Below are positions 43,010 through 51,740 of a DNA stretch of 64,000 nucleotides, one piece after another. Positions within the stretch are counted from its first letter, which is position 1, and every line of letters begins with the position of its first letter. The notes beneath the pieces were generated by a model. That model made no database searches. It saw only the letters and a list, made by a program, of their open reading frames with translations, and was not told the origin of the DNA. The position numbers were made by a program, and so were the translations under genes. The stretch covers positions 186,001-250,000 of the forward strand of contig OMRP01000002.1 in the NCBI GenBank assembly GCA_900313615.1, written 5' to 3'. Origin of the DNA: an uncultured Prevotellaceae bacterium (GTDB taxonomy: Bacteria; Bacteroidota; Bacteroidia; Bacteroidales; Bacteroidaceae).

Positions 43010-43738
43010 TTACTCAGCCGGTTTCATGTTGGTGTATACCGTCTGCACATCGTCGAACTCCTCGAGTTTCTCCACCATCTTGTCGATGGTCTCGCGTGCC
43101 TCGTCGTTCACTTCCTTCAAGTCGTTGGGGATACGGGTGAACTCAGCACCAGTCACCTCGAAGCCTTCGCTTTCCAAGTGTTTCTGGATATCGCCGAAGC
43201 TCTTCGGGTCGCCGTAGATAGTGATTTCGCCAGCCTCCTCGTCGTCATCGAACTCATCTTCCACACCATAGTCGATAAGGTCGAGAATCATCTCGTCCAT
43301 GTCCATGCCGTCTTTTTTCTTGAAGGTGAACACACACTTATGGTCGAAGAGGAACGAGAGCGAACCCTGTGTGCCGAGGTTGCCACTGAACTTGTTGAAC
43401 ACTGAGCGAACGTCGGCCACGGTACGAGTGGTGTTGTCGGTCAAGGTATCGACGAAGATAGCCACGCCGTGAGGACCGTATCCCTCATAGGACACTTCCT
43501 TGTATTCGCTCTGGTCTTTACCCATAGCGTTTTTGATGGCGCGCTCGATATTGTCCTTGGGCATGTTCTCGCGCTTGGCATTGGCGATGATGGCGCGCAA
43601 TGTAGGATTATTTTCAGGTTCCGGACCACCAGCCTTAACGGCGATGGCGATCTGCTTACCAATTTTCGTGAACGTACGGGCCATATGACCCCATCTCTTC
43701 AGCTTAGTAGCTTTACGGTATTCAAATGCTCTTCCCAT
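43010..43738 (-). CDS. yebC: YebC/PmpR family protein
   Basis: 242 residues. Classic start MGRAFEYRKATKLKRWGHMA and NPTLRAIIANAKRENMPKDN, then YEGYGPHGVAIFVDTLTDN. Long described as a transcription regulator; recent work links the family to relief of ribosome stalling at proline runs. First of a pair with the TSCPD gene. The gap to pheT (43739-43882) has repeat-like GGAGTGAAGTAGTGAAGGAG sequence and ACAATAGCTTGTG. Confidence 0.94.
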   Translation of the reverse strand: MGRAFEYRKATKLKRWGHMARTFTKIGKQIAIAVKAGGPEPENNPTLRAIIANAKRENMPKDNIERAIKNAMGKDQSEYKEVSYEGYGPHGVAIFVDTLTDNTTRTVADVRSVFNKFSGNLGTQGSLSFLFDHKCVFTFKKKDGMDMDEMILDLIDYGVEDEFDDDEEAGEITIYGDPKSFGDIQKHLESEGFEVTGAEFTRIPNDLKEVNDEARETIDKMVEKLEEFDDVQTVYTNMKPAE

Positions 43739-43882
43739 TTTTTTATTTTTTTTTGGAGTGAAGTAGTGAAGGAGTATAGGAGTGTAGACAATAGCTTGTG
43801 TCGGAGTGGTGATGACTCAACTTCTTAACGACTTGACCACTTAACTTCTGTAAATTATTAATTATGACTTATTAATTGTGAA

Positions 43883-46345
43883 TTATCTCAGTTCAGCACC
43901 AAGTTGTTTTTTCAAGTTGGCAATGAGTTTCTGCATGATGGCATCAATCTGCTTATCGTTCAGCGTGCGCTGCTCATCCTGCAGGATGAAGTTCACGGCG
44001 TAACTCTTCTTGCCCTCGGGCAGGTTCTTGCCTTCATACACATCGAAGAGAACCACGCTCTTGAGCAGTTTTTTCTCCGTCTGTCGAGCGATGCGCTCCA
44101 CGGCCTCGAACTCCACATTGGCATCGAGGAGCAGGGCGAGGTCGCGGCTGACAGCCGGGAACTTAGGTATCTCTGCAAAATGAACCACATTTTTCAGCGC
44201 AAGTTTCATGAGCGCCGTCCAGTTGATGTCGGCATAATAGACGGGACGTTCTATCTCCATCGTCTTCAGTATCTTCGTGCTGACGACACCCATCTCGATG
44301 ATACGCTTGCCACCTCGATTATTTAAGACCAAGGCCTGACTGAACAAGTCGCCCTCATAAGGTTGACCGACAAGCATACCCTCTTTCACCCCCACTCTAC
44401 GGAGAATGTTCTGCACATAGGCTTTCAACTCATAGAACGAGGCGTCTTCATCGGGATGTATCCAACTGCCCGCCACCTTTCGTCCGGTAACCCAAAGAGC
44501 CAAGTGTTTTTCCTCACGGTAGGCACGCTGCGGGTCATCGTCATTGCCTTTCGAGGCATCGAAGTCGTAGCAGTTGCCGAACTCGAAGAACCTCAGGTCG
44601 GGGTTCTTGCGGTTGGCGTTATGGCGTACGCTCTCCAATCCACCGAAGAGCATCGTGGGACGCATCACATTGAGGTCATTGCTCAAGGGGTTCATGATAC
44701 GCACCAACCGTTCTTCAGGCAGCGAGGCAATGCCATTGAAATAGGCCGCCTTGGTGATGGAGTTGTTCATGATTTCGTAGAAGCCACAGCCCACGAGTTG
44801 CTCCGCCACGAGGTTCTGCAACCGGTGTTTCATGTCCTCGTCACCCTTGATGACCAGCGACCCTTTCAGCTGGGTGGGTATCTCCACATTGTTATAGCCA
44901 TAGATACGGAGTATCTCCTCTACCACGTCGCAAGGTTTCTGCACATCTACACGATAAGCAGGCACCTCCAACAAGAGACGGTCGTCGTGTTCCTCGAGCA
45001 CGGTCATGCCTAGGCTCTCCACAATGCGCTTCACCATCGCGGGTTCTATGTTCTTGCCAATGAGTTGGTTGACGTAATCATAGGCTACGTCAATCTTGGC
45101 ATTCTCGATGGGGTTGGGATATTCATCGCATATCTCCATGGCAATCTTCGCCCCAGCCAATTGTTTGCATAGTATGGCAGCCTGTTTCAGGGCATAGATA
45201 ATGCCATTGGGATCGATGCCACGTTCGAAACGGAATGAAGCATCGGTGCTTAGTCCGTGGCGCCGTGCGCTCTTGCGAATCCATGTAGGATGGAAATATG
45301 CGCTCTCCAGCACCACGCTGTGTGTCGTCTCATAAGTGCCGCTACCCTTGCCGCCGAAGACACCGGCTATACACATCGGCTCTCGCTCGTTGCAGATAGC
45401 CAAGTCATGAGCGCCCAGCGTATGTTCCACGCCGTCGAGGGTGACGAACGGCTTGCCCTCATTCTGGTCCTTGACGATGATGTGATGACCTTCCACCATG
45501 TCAGCGTCGAAACAGTGAAGCGGTTGTCCGTAAGCCATCATCACATAGTTGGTGATGTCGACGATATTGTTGATGGGGCGCAGGCCAATGGTGGTGAGGC
45601 GGTTCTTCAGCCATTCGGGTGACTCCTTCACCTCACAGTCGGTGAGACTCACACACGCATAACGACGGCACGCATCAGCGTTGTCGATAGTCACACGAAC
45701 GGGCAGGTCATGGTTGTCTACCACAAACTCGTCGCACGACGGACGGTGCAGGTTGGTCTCATAGCCGTTCTGCAACAACCAAGCATAGAGGTCGCGTGCT
45801 ACACCCCAGTGAGAGAGGGCATCGGCATGGTTGGCGGTGATGTCCACCTCGATGAGCCAATCGCTCTCCAAATGATAATATTCGGCTGCCGGTGTACCCA
45901 CCACGGCATCCTCGGGCAGCACGATGATTCCATCGTGACTGGAGCCTATGCCTATCTCGTCTTCGGCACAAATCATGCCATTCGACTCCACGCCGCGCAA
46001 TTTCGATTTCTTGATGACAAACTCCTTGTCGCCGTCGTAGAGCACACAGCCCAGGTCGGCCACTATCACTTTTTGACCAGCCGCCACGTTAGGTGCGCCA
46101 CAGACTATCTGCGAGGGTGTCTCGCGGCCCAGGCAGACTGTGGTGACATGCAGGTGGTCGGAGTTGGGATGAGCCTCGCAAGTGAGCACCTGTCCCACAT
46201 AAAGACCTTTCAGTCCGCCCTTGATGCTTTGTACTTCTTCAAGGGCACCTACTTCGAGACCTACTGAAGTGAGCGCCGCCGCCACCTGTTCTGCCGACAG
46301 GTCAAAATCGACGTAATCCTTCAGCCATTTGTAAGAGATATTCAT
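43883..46345 (-). CDS. pheT: Phenylalanyl-tRNA synthetase beta subunit
   Basis: 820 residues, usual length for Bacteroidota. Domains in order: OB-fold tRNA-binding (YVGQVLTCEAHPNSDHLHVT, about 48-68), B3/B4 editing domain (VFGGKGSGTYETTHSVVLES near 340), B5 (VRIVESLGM region near 450), the core catalytic-like domain (EIMNNSITKAAYFNG), and the C-terminal anticodon-binding FDX-ACB domain (EIPKFPAVSRDLALLLDANV). Acts with PheS, which is not in the window. Own promoter TAATTTTG upstream. Confidence 0.96.
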   Translation of the reverse strand: MNISYKWLKDYVDFDLSAEQVAAALTSVGLEVGALEEVQSIKGGLKGLYVGQVLTCEAHPNSDHLHVTTVCLGRETPSQIVCGAPNVAAGQKVIVADLGCVLYDGDKEFVIKKSKLRGVESNGMICAEDEIGIGSSHDGIIVLPEDAVVGTPAAEYYHLESDWLIEVDITANHADALSHWGVARDLYAWLLQNGYETNLHRPSCDEFVVDNHDLPVRVTIDNADACRRYACVSLTDCEVKESPEWLKNRLTTIGLRPINNIVDITNYVMMAYGQPLHCFDADMVEGHHIIVKDQNEGKPFVTLDGVEHTLGAHDLAICNEREPMCIAGVFGGKGSGTYETTHSVVLESAYFHPTWIRKSARRHGLSTDASFRFERGIDPNGIIYALKQAAILCKQLAGAKIAMEICDEYPNPIENAKIDVAYDYVNQLIGKNIEPAMVKRIVESLGMTVLEEHDDRLLLEVPAYRVDVQKPCDVVEEILRIYGYNNVEIPTQLKGSLVIKGDEDMKHRLQNLVAEQLVGCGFYEIMNNSITKAAYFNGIASLPEERLVRIMNPLSNDLNVMRPTMLFGGLESVRHNANRKNPDLRFFEFGNCYDFDASKGNDDDPQRAYREEKHLALWVTGRKVAGSWIHPDEDASFYELKAYVQNILRRVGVKEGMLVGQPYEGDLFSQALVLNNRGGKRIIEMGVVSTKILKTMEIERPVYYADINWTALMKLALKNVVHFAEIPKFPAVSRDLALLLDANVEFEAVERIARQTEKKLLKSVVLFDVYEGKNLPEGKKSYAVNFILQDEQRTLNDKQIDAIMQKLIANLKKQLGAELR

Positions 46346-46379
46346 TATCGGAAAAATTTGTTTTGCTTAAAAATTCGTG

Positions 46380-46387
46380 CAAAATTA
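46380..46387 (-). promoter_or_regulatory. -7 box (TAATTTTG) for pheT
   Basis: Minus-strand TAATTTTGCACG, 34 bp before the ATG. Confidence 0.55.
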
Positions 46388-46467
46388 CGCATTTTCAAGC
46401 AAAACCCCAAAAGAATGGTAAAAATATTATGAAAGATACCCATACATAGCCATACCCCATAGCCAAT

Positions 46468-46531
46468 ACCCACCCCAACCCTCCCAAAGGGAGAGACCCA
46501 CCCCGCCCCTCCCAAAGGGAGGGTGTTGACA
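46468..46531. repeat. G/C-rich dispersed repeat, two units
   Basis: ACCCACCCCAACCCTCCCAA and ACCCACCCCGCCCCTCCCAA, each followed by AGGGAG. Preceded by CATAGCCATACCCCATAGCC. Confidence 0.8.
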
Positions 46532-46562
46532 TGGGAGAGTGTTGATAGAGAGGTGAATGTAT

Positions 46563-47189
46563 TTAATTTTCTCCGATGAGTCGCATGATGTAATCGACGG
46601 CACCATTGACGCCGAACTTGCTCACGTCGAGACAGATGTCATAATTGCGGGCATCGTACCACTCCGTGCCAGTAAATGTCTTGGTGTAGAGTTCACGTGT
46701 GCAGTCGTTGTCGACAATCATCAATTTGGCATCACCTTCGGTGACTCCGTATTTATCGACGATACGACGGATGCGGGCCTCCATGGGGCTGTGGATGAAA
46801 ATTTTCAGGGCATTGGGATGGTCTTTGAAAATGTCAAAGGCACAACGACCGATGATGATACACGACTCCGTGGCGGCTATCTTGCGTATCACCTCGGCCT
46901 GTTCGCGGAACAGTTCACGCGACGTGTTGTCATTGTCGCTCCCCCTATACTCATGCTCAGCCACATACTGTTGGTAAAAGACAGAAAAATCATCGCGCCA
47001 AGAGATGTTTCTGGCATTGAGTTTCTCCGTGGCCGCCTCGTCAGCATCAAAATGTTCAGCCACGGCCTTAAGAATCTGACGGTCTAGGATTTTCACGCCC
47101 AATCGCCTGGCTAGTTCAGCCCCCACCTCATGGCCACCGGTGCCGAACTGACGATTGATGGTAATGACGAATTTATCTTTTGTGTTCAT
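46563..47189 (-). CDS. Cytidylate-kinase-like family protein
   Basis: 208 residues from ATG (MNTKDKFVITINRQFG); a TTG three codons upstream is also open but less likely. The nucleotide-binding start reads TINRQFGTGGHEVGAELARR in place of a standard GKS loop, as in the cytidylate-kinase-like family PF13189. Later IIIGRCAFDIFKDHP and ARIRRIVDKYGVTEGDAKLM support an adenylate/cytidylate kinase fold. Substrate unknown; housekeeping Cmk is a different family. Confidence 0.82.
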   Translation of the reverse strand: MNTKDKFVITINRQFGTGGHEVGAELARRLGVKILDRQILKAVAEHFDADEAATEKLNARNISWRDDFSVFYQQYVAEHEYRGSDNDNTSRELFREQAEVIRKIAATESCIIIGRCAFDIFKDHPNALKIFIHSPMEARIRRIVDKYGVTEGDAKLMIVDNDCTRELYTKTFTGTEWYDARNYDICLDVSKFGVNGAVDYIMRLIGEN

Positions 47190-47224
47190 GGTCGGCAAGG
47201 TAAAATGTTAGACTTTCTTTTCCG

Positions 47225-47232
47225 CAAAAATA
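47225..47232 (-). promoter_or_regulatory. -7 box (TATTTTTG) for the kinase-like gene
   Basis: Minus-strand TATTTTTGCGG, 35 bp before the ATG at 47189. Confidence 0.55.
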
Positions 47233-47378
47233 ACGCTTTTTAACGAATTCTGCAAATAAATCGTGATATTTTTTATGGCCCTGGCCCTGTTATCGCACAC
47301 ACAAAGGGATAACAGACCTTATCGTCAGAAAAAAAGCAAAAAAAAATAACAAAGATGTGAAAACATCAAAATATTTAT

Positions 47379-47386
47379 TATATTTG
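47379..47386 (+). promoter_or_regulatory. -7 box (TATATTTG) for the zinc peptidase
   Basis: TATATTTGCAGCC, 38 bp before the ATG at 47425. Confidence 0.6.
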
Positions 47387-47424
47387 CAGCCTAAACGAAC
47401 TAAAAACCAATAATTTTTTACGAT

Positions 47425-48294
47425 ATGAAACTTGACGGACGCAGAGAGAGCGACAATTTTGAAGACAGGAGAGGCATGAGTGGCTCTTCGAAAGCAGGCA
47501 TGGGTATCGGCGGTCTGATTCTCGTAGGTATCATCACCCTCTTGATGGGTGGCAATCCCCTGGAGGTGCTTCAGAATGCCGGCAGCATGGGATTGGGCAC
47601 ACAGGAGACCGAAGCCTCCACGGAACCTTATCAGGAAACGGCAGAGGAGGCGGAACAGGTGAAGTTCTGCAAGCAAATCCTGGCCAGTACAGAGGATGTG
47701 TGGACCCAAGTGTTCCAACGTATGGGTCGTAAATACACCCCTCCCACCCTGGTGGTGTTCAGCGGTTCGGTGCAGACGAACTGTGGCGGTGCCACGGCTG
47801 CCGTAGGACCTTTCTACTGCTCGGGCGACCAGAAGTTGTACATTGACTTGAGTTTCTTCAAGCAGATGGAGACGCAGTTGAGGTCAGGTGGCGACTTTGC
47901 CAGGGCCTATGTGATTGCGCATGAGGTAGGTCACCATGTGGAGAACTTGTTGGGCTCGCTTGGACAAGCACATGCTCAGATGCAGTCGTCGAACAAGACG
48001 AAAGCCAACCAGATTAGTGTTCGTCTAGAACTGTTGGCCGACTACTATGCCGGTGTGTGGGCCCACTACGAAGACAAGAATTTCGGTTCATTGGACGACA
48101 GCGACCTGCAGGAGGCCATCAACTGCGCACAGCATATCGGTGACGACTATCTGCAGAAGCAGGCACAGGGTTACTCACAACCCGAGAGCTTCACTCACGG
48201 TACCGCTCAGCAGCGTATGCGTTGGTTGAAACGCGGTTACCAAACAGGCGACATGAACACCACTACGTTCAACGGTAGTTACGAGAGCCTGTAA
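47425..48294 (+). CDS. ypfJ: YpfJ-type neutral zinc metallopeptidase
   Basis: 289 residues. Short charged N-terminus (MKLDGRRESDNFEDRRG), one membrane segment (MGIGGLILVGIITLLMGG, about 31-49), then a periplasmic domain with the zinc motif AHEVGHHVENLLG (about 168) and ELLADYYAGVWAHYEDKNFG, plus the cysteine-flanked YCSGDQKLYIDLSFFKQM. This is the usual form of PF04228. Physiological substrate unknown. Single gene with a terminator. Confidence 0.93.
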   Translation: MKLDGRRESDNFEDRRGMSGSSKAGMGIGGLILVGIITLLMGGNPLEVLQNAGSMGLGTQETEASTEPYQETAEEAEQVKFCKQILASTEDVWTQVFQRMGRKYTPPTLVVFSGSVQTNCGGATAAVGPFYCSGDQKLYIDLSFFKQMETQLRSGGDFARAYVIAHEVGHHVENLLGSLGQAHAQMQSSNKTKANQISVRLELLADYYAGVWAHYEDKNFGSLDDSDLQEAINCAQHIGDDYLQKQAQGYSQPESFTHGTAQQRMRWLKRGYQTGDMNTTTFNGSYESL

Positions 48295-48329
48295 AGCATT
48301 GAATATTGAATATTGATAATTGAAAATAT

Positions 48330-48375
48330 CGTTATCCCGTTATTACGTTTCGTTATAACGGGATAACGTTTTTTA
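48330..48375. terminator. Terminator after ypfJ
   Basis: CGTTATCCCGTTAT and exact complement, 14-bp stem, then TTTTTTATTTTT. Convergent FAD gene ends 12 bp on. Confidence 0.85.
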
Positions 48376-48386
48376 TTTTTCACTCG

Positions 48387-49985
48387 TCACTTGTCACTCG
48401 TCACGAAAGACGCACACTGCTCGGCACACCGTTCGCCATCTACGGCAGCGGAGACGATGCCACCAGCATAACCAGCACCTTCGCCACAGGGATAGAGACC
48501 TTTCAGTTGGATGTGGCAAAGCTTGTCATTATCGCGTATTATGCGTATAGGCGACGAGGTACGTGTCTCTATGGCGATGAGCGTCGCCTCGTTGGTTAGG
48601 AAGCCATGGCTCTTTCTGCCAAACTCCGTGAATGCTTTTTGAAGACGGGAAACGATAGGTTTGGGCATCCAAAAATGCAAAGGTGAAGAAATGAGTCCCG
48701 GAGCATACGAACTCGATGGCAAGTCGTAACTTAGTCTTCCTTTAACGAAGTCAGCCATGCGTTGTGCTGGTGCACGCTGTGACCGGTTGGCTTGCTGCCA
48801 ACACAATTGCTCAAGATATTCTTGGTATTCCATGACCGAGAGGTTGGGTCGTACATCATCGTTACCCACCTCTTTCAGGAACGACATAGCGTCGTCGGGC
48901 GTAGTCTCCACCACCATGCCGCTGTTCGACCATTTCGTGCCGCGGTTGCTCGGGCTCATGCCATTGACCACCAGTTGTTGGGGACCAGTGGCGGCGGGGA
49001 TGACGAAACCACCTGGGCACATGCAGAAGGAGTATACGCCGCGTCCATCGACTTGTGTGACGAAACTGTATTCCGCCGCCGGCAGGTACTTGCCTCTTCC
49101 TGCAGCGTTATGATATTGTATACTGTCGATGAGTTGTGACGGATGTTCTAGGCGCACACCCACAGCAATTCCTTTCGGTTCGATAGCTATGGACGAATGG
49201 TCAAGATAGCGGTAAACGTCGCGTGCTGAGTGACCAGTGGCCAGGATGACAGGGCCACGGAAAGTCCGTTCTTCACCACTGTCGAGTCTTTTAGCCACCA
49301 CACCCGTCACCTTGTCGCCTTCAATGGTCAGCGATGTCATCTTGGTCTGGAAATGCACCTCACCACCCGACTGAAGGATGGTGTTGCGCATGTTCTCTAT
49401 CACCGATGGCAGTTTATCGGTGCCTATATGGGGATGGGCATCGGAAAGAATATTCGTGGAGGCCCCGTGCTGACAGAACACATGGAGTATTTTCTCCGTG
49501 TTGCCCCGTTTCTTTGAACGGGTGTACAACTTGCCATCGGAATAAGCACCTGCCCCACCCTCGCCAAAGCAATAATTGCTCTCGGGGTCCACCTTTTGTG
49601 TCTTGGTGATTCGCGCCAGGTCGGTCTTTCGTTCACGCACATTCTTTCCCCTCTCCAGCACGATGGGTCGGCAACCCAATTCAATGAGTCGCAAGGCGGC
49701 GAAGAGGCCCGCCGGTCCGGCACCAACAACGATGACCTGCCGTTTACCTGTCACATCGGGATAGATCGTCTGTGGGAACACATCGTCAGCTGGCACTTCG
49801 TTGATATAGACACGCACAGTGAGGTTGACGAAGATGGTGCGGTGACGTGCGTCGATGCTTCGTTTGAGCACCCTGACGTGGGTGATGGTCCGTGCGTCGA
49901 TGGCCATCTCGCGGGCCACAGCCTCGCGAATAGTGGCTTCAGAGACGGCCTGTTGGGGTAGAAGACGAAATTGTTTTTCTTTCAT
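48387..49985 (-). CDS. FAD-dependent dehydrogenase (NAD(FAD)-utilizing family)
   Basis: 532 residues from MKEKQFRLLPQQAVSE; the 21 upstream in-frame codons (LTPNPSPLTSYPSPL) only translate a dispersed repeat. Dinucleotide loop VIVVGAGPAGLFAALRLIEL at about 83-102, SNYCFGEGGAGAYSDGKLYT, VILATGHSARDVY, VDGRGVYSFCMCPGGFVIPA, and the C-terminal GLYPCGEGAGYAGGIVSAAV. This large family of cytosolic flavoproteins has no firm reaction. Its last residues SFVTSDK lie in the CACTCGTCAC repeat, so the C-terminus has been touched by a repeat. Confidence 0.87.
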   Translation of the reverse strand: MKEKQFRLLPQQAVSEATIREAVAREMAIDARTITHVRVLKRSIDARHRTIFVNLTVRVYINEVPADDVFPQTIYPDVTGKRQVIVVGAGPAGLFAALRLIELGCRPIVLERGKNVRERKTDLARITKTQKVDPESNYCFGEGGAGAYSDGKLYTRSKKRGNTEKILHVFCQHGASTNILSDAHPHIGTDKLPSVIENMRNTILQSGGEVHFQTKMTSLTIEGDKVTGVVAKRLDSGEERTFRGPVILATGHSARDVYRYLDHSSIAIEPKGIAVGVRLEHPSQLIDSIQYHNAAGRGKYLPAAEYSFVTQVDGRGVYSFCMCPGGFVIPAATGPQQLVVNGMSPSNRGTKWSNSGMVVETTPDDAMSFLKEVGNDDVRPNLSVMEYQEYLEQLCWQQANRSQRAPAQRMADFVKGRLSYDLPSSSYAPGLISSPLHFWMPKPIVSRLQKAFTEFGRKSHGFLTNEATLIAIETRTSSPIRIIRDNDKLCHIQLKGLYPCGEGAGYAGGIVSAAVDGERCAEQCASFVTSDK

Positions 49986-50083
49986 TGTTTGAAGAGGTGA
50001 GGGGTAAGAGGTGAGGGGCGAGGGGTTAGGGGTGAGAGAATACCCCATAAACTTATTAACTCGTCAACTTGTTTACTGTCAAC

Positions 50084-50131
50084 TTGCTTGCAAAATTACA
50101 ATAAAACTTGCTTGCAAAATTACAATAAAAA
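50084..50131 (-). promoter_or_regulatory. Tandemly duplicated -7 promoter for the FAD dehydrogenase
   Basis: A 24-bp unit starting AACTTGCTTGCAAAATTACA is repeated exactly, giving two TAATTTTG boxes (50091-50098 and 50115-50122) on the minus strand. The rest of the 49986-50290 gap holds a GGTGAGGGGTAAGAGGTGAG repeat and the promoter of the next gene. Confidence 0.55.
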
Positions 50132-50235
50132 AGGAATATAAGGGAGAATGGGGCTAAAAAACGATGAACATAGGACGAAAAACGATAAAATGGAAGAAAA
50201 AAGCCGTTTTATTTGGCGAAACAGAAATAATTGTC

Positions 50236-50243
50236 TACTTTTG
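50236..50243 (+). promoter_or_regulatory. -7 box (TACTTTTG) for the lipoprotein at 50291
   Basis: TACTTTTGTCGG, 47 bp before the ATG. Confidence 0.55.
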
Positions 50244-50290
50244 TCGGCAAATCATGACAGAATCATTAACTAACAACTAAACAGAAAAAG

Positions 50291-50719
50291 ATGAAAAACT
50301 ATTTTAAAATCATGATGGCAATGGTAGTGATCTGCCTGCCTTTCGCATTGATGTCTTGTGGTAGTGACGATGACGACAGCGGACCGAAGAAAACCACATA
50401 CAATTGGGAGCTGAAGGATTGCGATGCCCCGTCAAGTGCTTCTAACGATGTGAAGATTGCTGCCATCCAAGCACAACAAGCCATTGACGATGCCTTCTAC
50501 GCCAAGTTCAACAGCAAGGGTTGGACGGCCACTAAGAGTGAAAGGAAATTCATTATTACTGGCGGTACAGACATCACCAACGACGCAGCTGTGAAAATCG
50601 CGTTCAACGAGGTGGTACTCAGCTTATCTTCAGCCATCAAATCAGCCCTTCCCGACGGAGCCAAGGTTGCTGTAAAACGAGGCAAAACCACTGTTGATGA
50701 GGCCAATCTGAAAGACTAA
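50291..50719 (+). CDS. Lipoprotein of unknown function
   Basis: 142 residues. Lipobox ALMSC (cysteine at 23) followed by an acidic GSDDDDSG, which in Bacteroidota is the kind of signal that sends lipoproteins to the cell surface (compare the S-D-D-D-D export motif). The mature part is small, alpha/beta, with FIITGGTDITNDAAVKIAFN. No family recognised. Single gene between a promoter and a strong terminator. Confidence 0.7.
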   Translation: MKNYFKIMMAMVVICLPFALMSCGSDDDDSGPKKTTYNWELKDCDAPSSASNDVKIAAIQAQQAIDDAFYAKFNSKGWTATKSERKFIITGGTDITNDAAVKIAFNEVVLSLSSAIKSALPDGAKVAVKRGKTTVDEANLKD

Positions 50720-50732
50720 TCACAGTTTGACG

Positions 50733-50777
50733 ATAACAAAGAAAGCGGCAGGAATTTCCCGCCGCTTTCTTTGTTAT
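50733..50777. terminator. Strong bidirectional terminator
   Basis: ATAACAAAGAAAGCGGC and exact complement, 17-bp stem with loop AGGAATTTCCC. Confidence 0.88.
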
Positions 50778-50816
50778 TCTTTTCCGATGCAGAGAGACAT
50801 CGGCTTCTCTAAGGTC

Positions 50817-51431
50817 TTAGAAATTCACACCGAAGTTCATGAAGAAGTTATGTCCGTGAGCCGAATAATTGTCAGCATCGCTGATGTCGGCAATACCAAA
50901 CTGATAACCCGCCTCCAAGTAGAGGTTGCTGTATTCAGCACCGCAGCCAATCTTGAAGCCCATGTCTGGATGACGGAACCAACCATCGTTGAATGAGCTG
51001 TGTTTGCCCTCTTCAGTCTTCGCCTTACCACTGATGGCCATGGAGAAATAAGGACCAAGCATCGGTATGACGGAGATGTCGTCCGAAACTTTGAAGCCAT
51101 ATTTAATAAGAATGGGGATCTCGAGGTAGTTGAGACTCACCTTGTCATTACCCCTCTTACCACCTTTCTCGGAATAATAGAGACCACTCTCAAGGAATAC
51201 AGGTGCTGAATTCGAAACTCTGAGGCCGATGACGCCACCGAGCACCATACCCGCCTTGGAGTCGGAATACTCGTTAATATTCTTCTCGCCACTAATGCCA
51301 GAGATGTTAAAACCAACACGCACACCATAATACAGATGTTCCTCATCGAGCGAGAAACCGCCGCTGCTTATCTGTGCAAACGAAGGCACGGAGAGAACGG
51401 CCATAGCCAAAGCCATAAAGATTTTTTTCAT
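50817..51431 (-). CDS. Outer membrane beta-barrel protein (PorT-like)
   Basis: 204 residues. Signal peptide MKKIFMALAMAVLSVPSFAQ, then alternating strands: YYGVRVGFNISGI, GMVLGGVIGLRVS, FLESGLYYSEKGGKR, YLEIPILIKYGFKV, and a C-terminal aromatic-ended strand (HNFFMNFGVNF). This is the pattern of small eight-strand barrels of the PorT/OMP_b-brl_2 type. The specific role is not known. The upstream 51432-51740 gap is mostly repeat. Confidence 0.85.
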   Translation of the reverse strand: MKKIFMALAMAVLSVPSFAQISSGGFSLDEEHLYYGVRVGFNISGISGEKNINEYSDSKAGMVLGGVIGLRVSNSAPVFLESGLYYSEKGGKRGNDKVSLNYLEIPILIKYGFKVSDDISVIPMLGPYFSMAISGKAKTEEGKHSSFNDGWFRHPDMGFKIGCGAEYSNLYLEAGYQFGIADISDADNYSAHGHNFFMNFGVNF

Positions 51432-51464
51432 CGCATATTTATTTATTGGTTATTAATTTCATTA

Positions 51465-51630
51465 TTAAAAGGGAGTTAAAGTGGGAGTTAATTCGCTTCG
51501 CTCATGGGAGTTAAAGTGGAATTTAAAATGGACAATACTCCGCCTTTTACTTTTTCCTTATTCAAAGCTATTGTCCTGCACAAAGTGCATAACTTCCTTT
51601 TTTACTTCCTTCTATAACTTCCTTTTACTT
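51465..51630. repeat. Reversed copy of the intergenic repeat block
   Basis: GGGAGTTAAAGTGGGAGTTA, ATTCGCTTCGCTCATGGGAG, TTCAAAGCTATTGTCCTGCA, CAAAGTGCATAACTTCC and TTACTTCCTTCTATAACTTC are the complements of the words at 7174-7345 and 8605-9170, in reverse order. Confidence 0.8.
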
Positions 51631-51710
51631 TCATTTATTTATTTGTTTGCAAAATAAATGATAATTTTCGGTTTTTCAAAAAAAAATAACACGAAAAGCG
51701 CAAAAAACGT

Positions 51711-51718
51711 TATTTTTG
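51711..51718 (+). promoter_or_regulatory. -7 box (TATTTTTG) for the hydrolase
   Basis: TATTTTTGTAACC, 22 bp before the ATG at 51741. Confidence 0.6.
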
Positions 51719-51740
51719 TAACCACAAACAACGATTTTCC

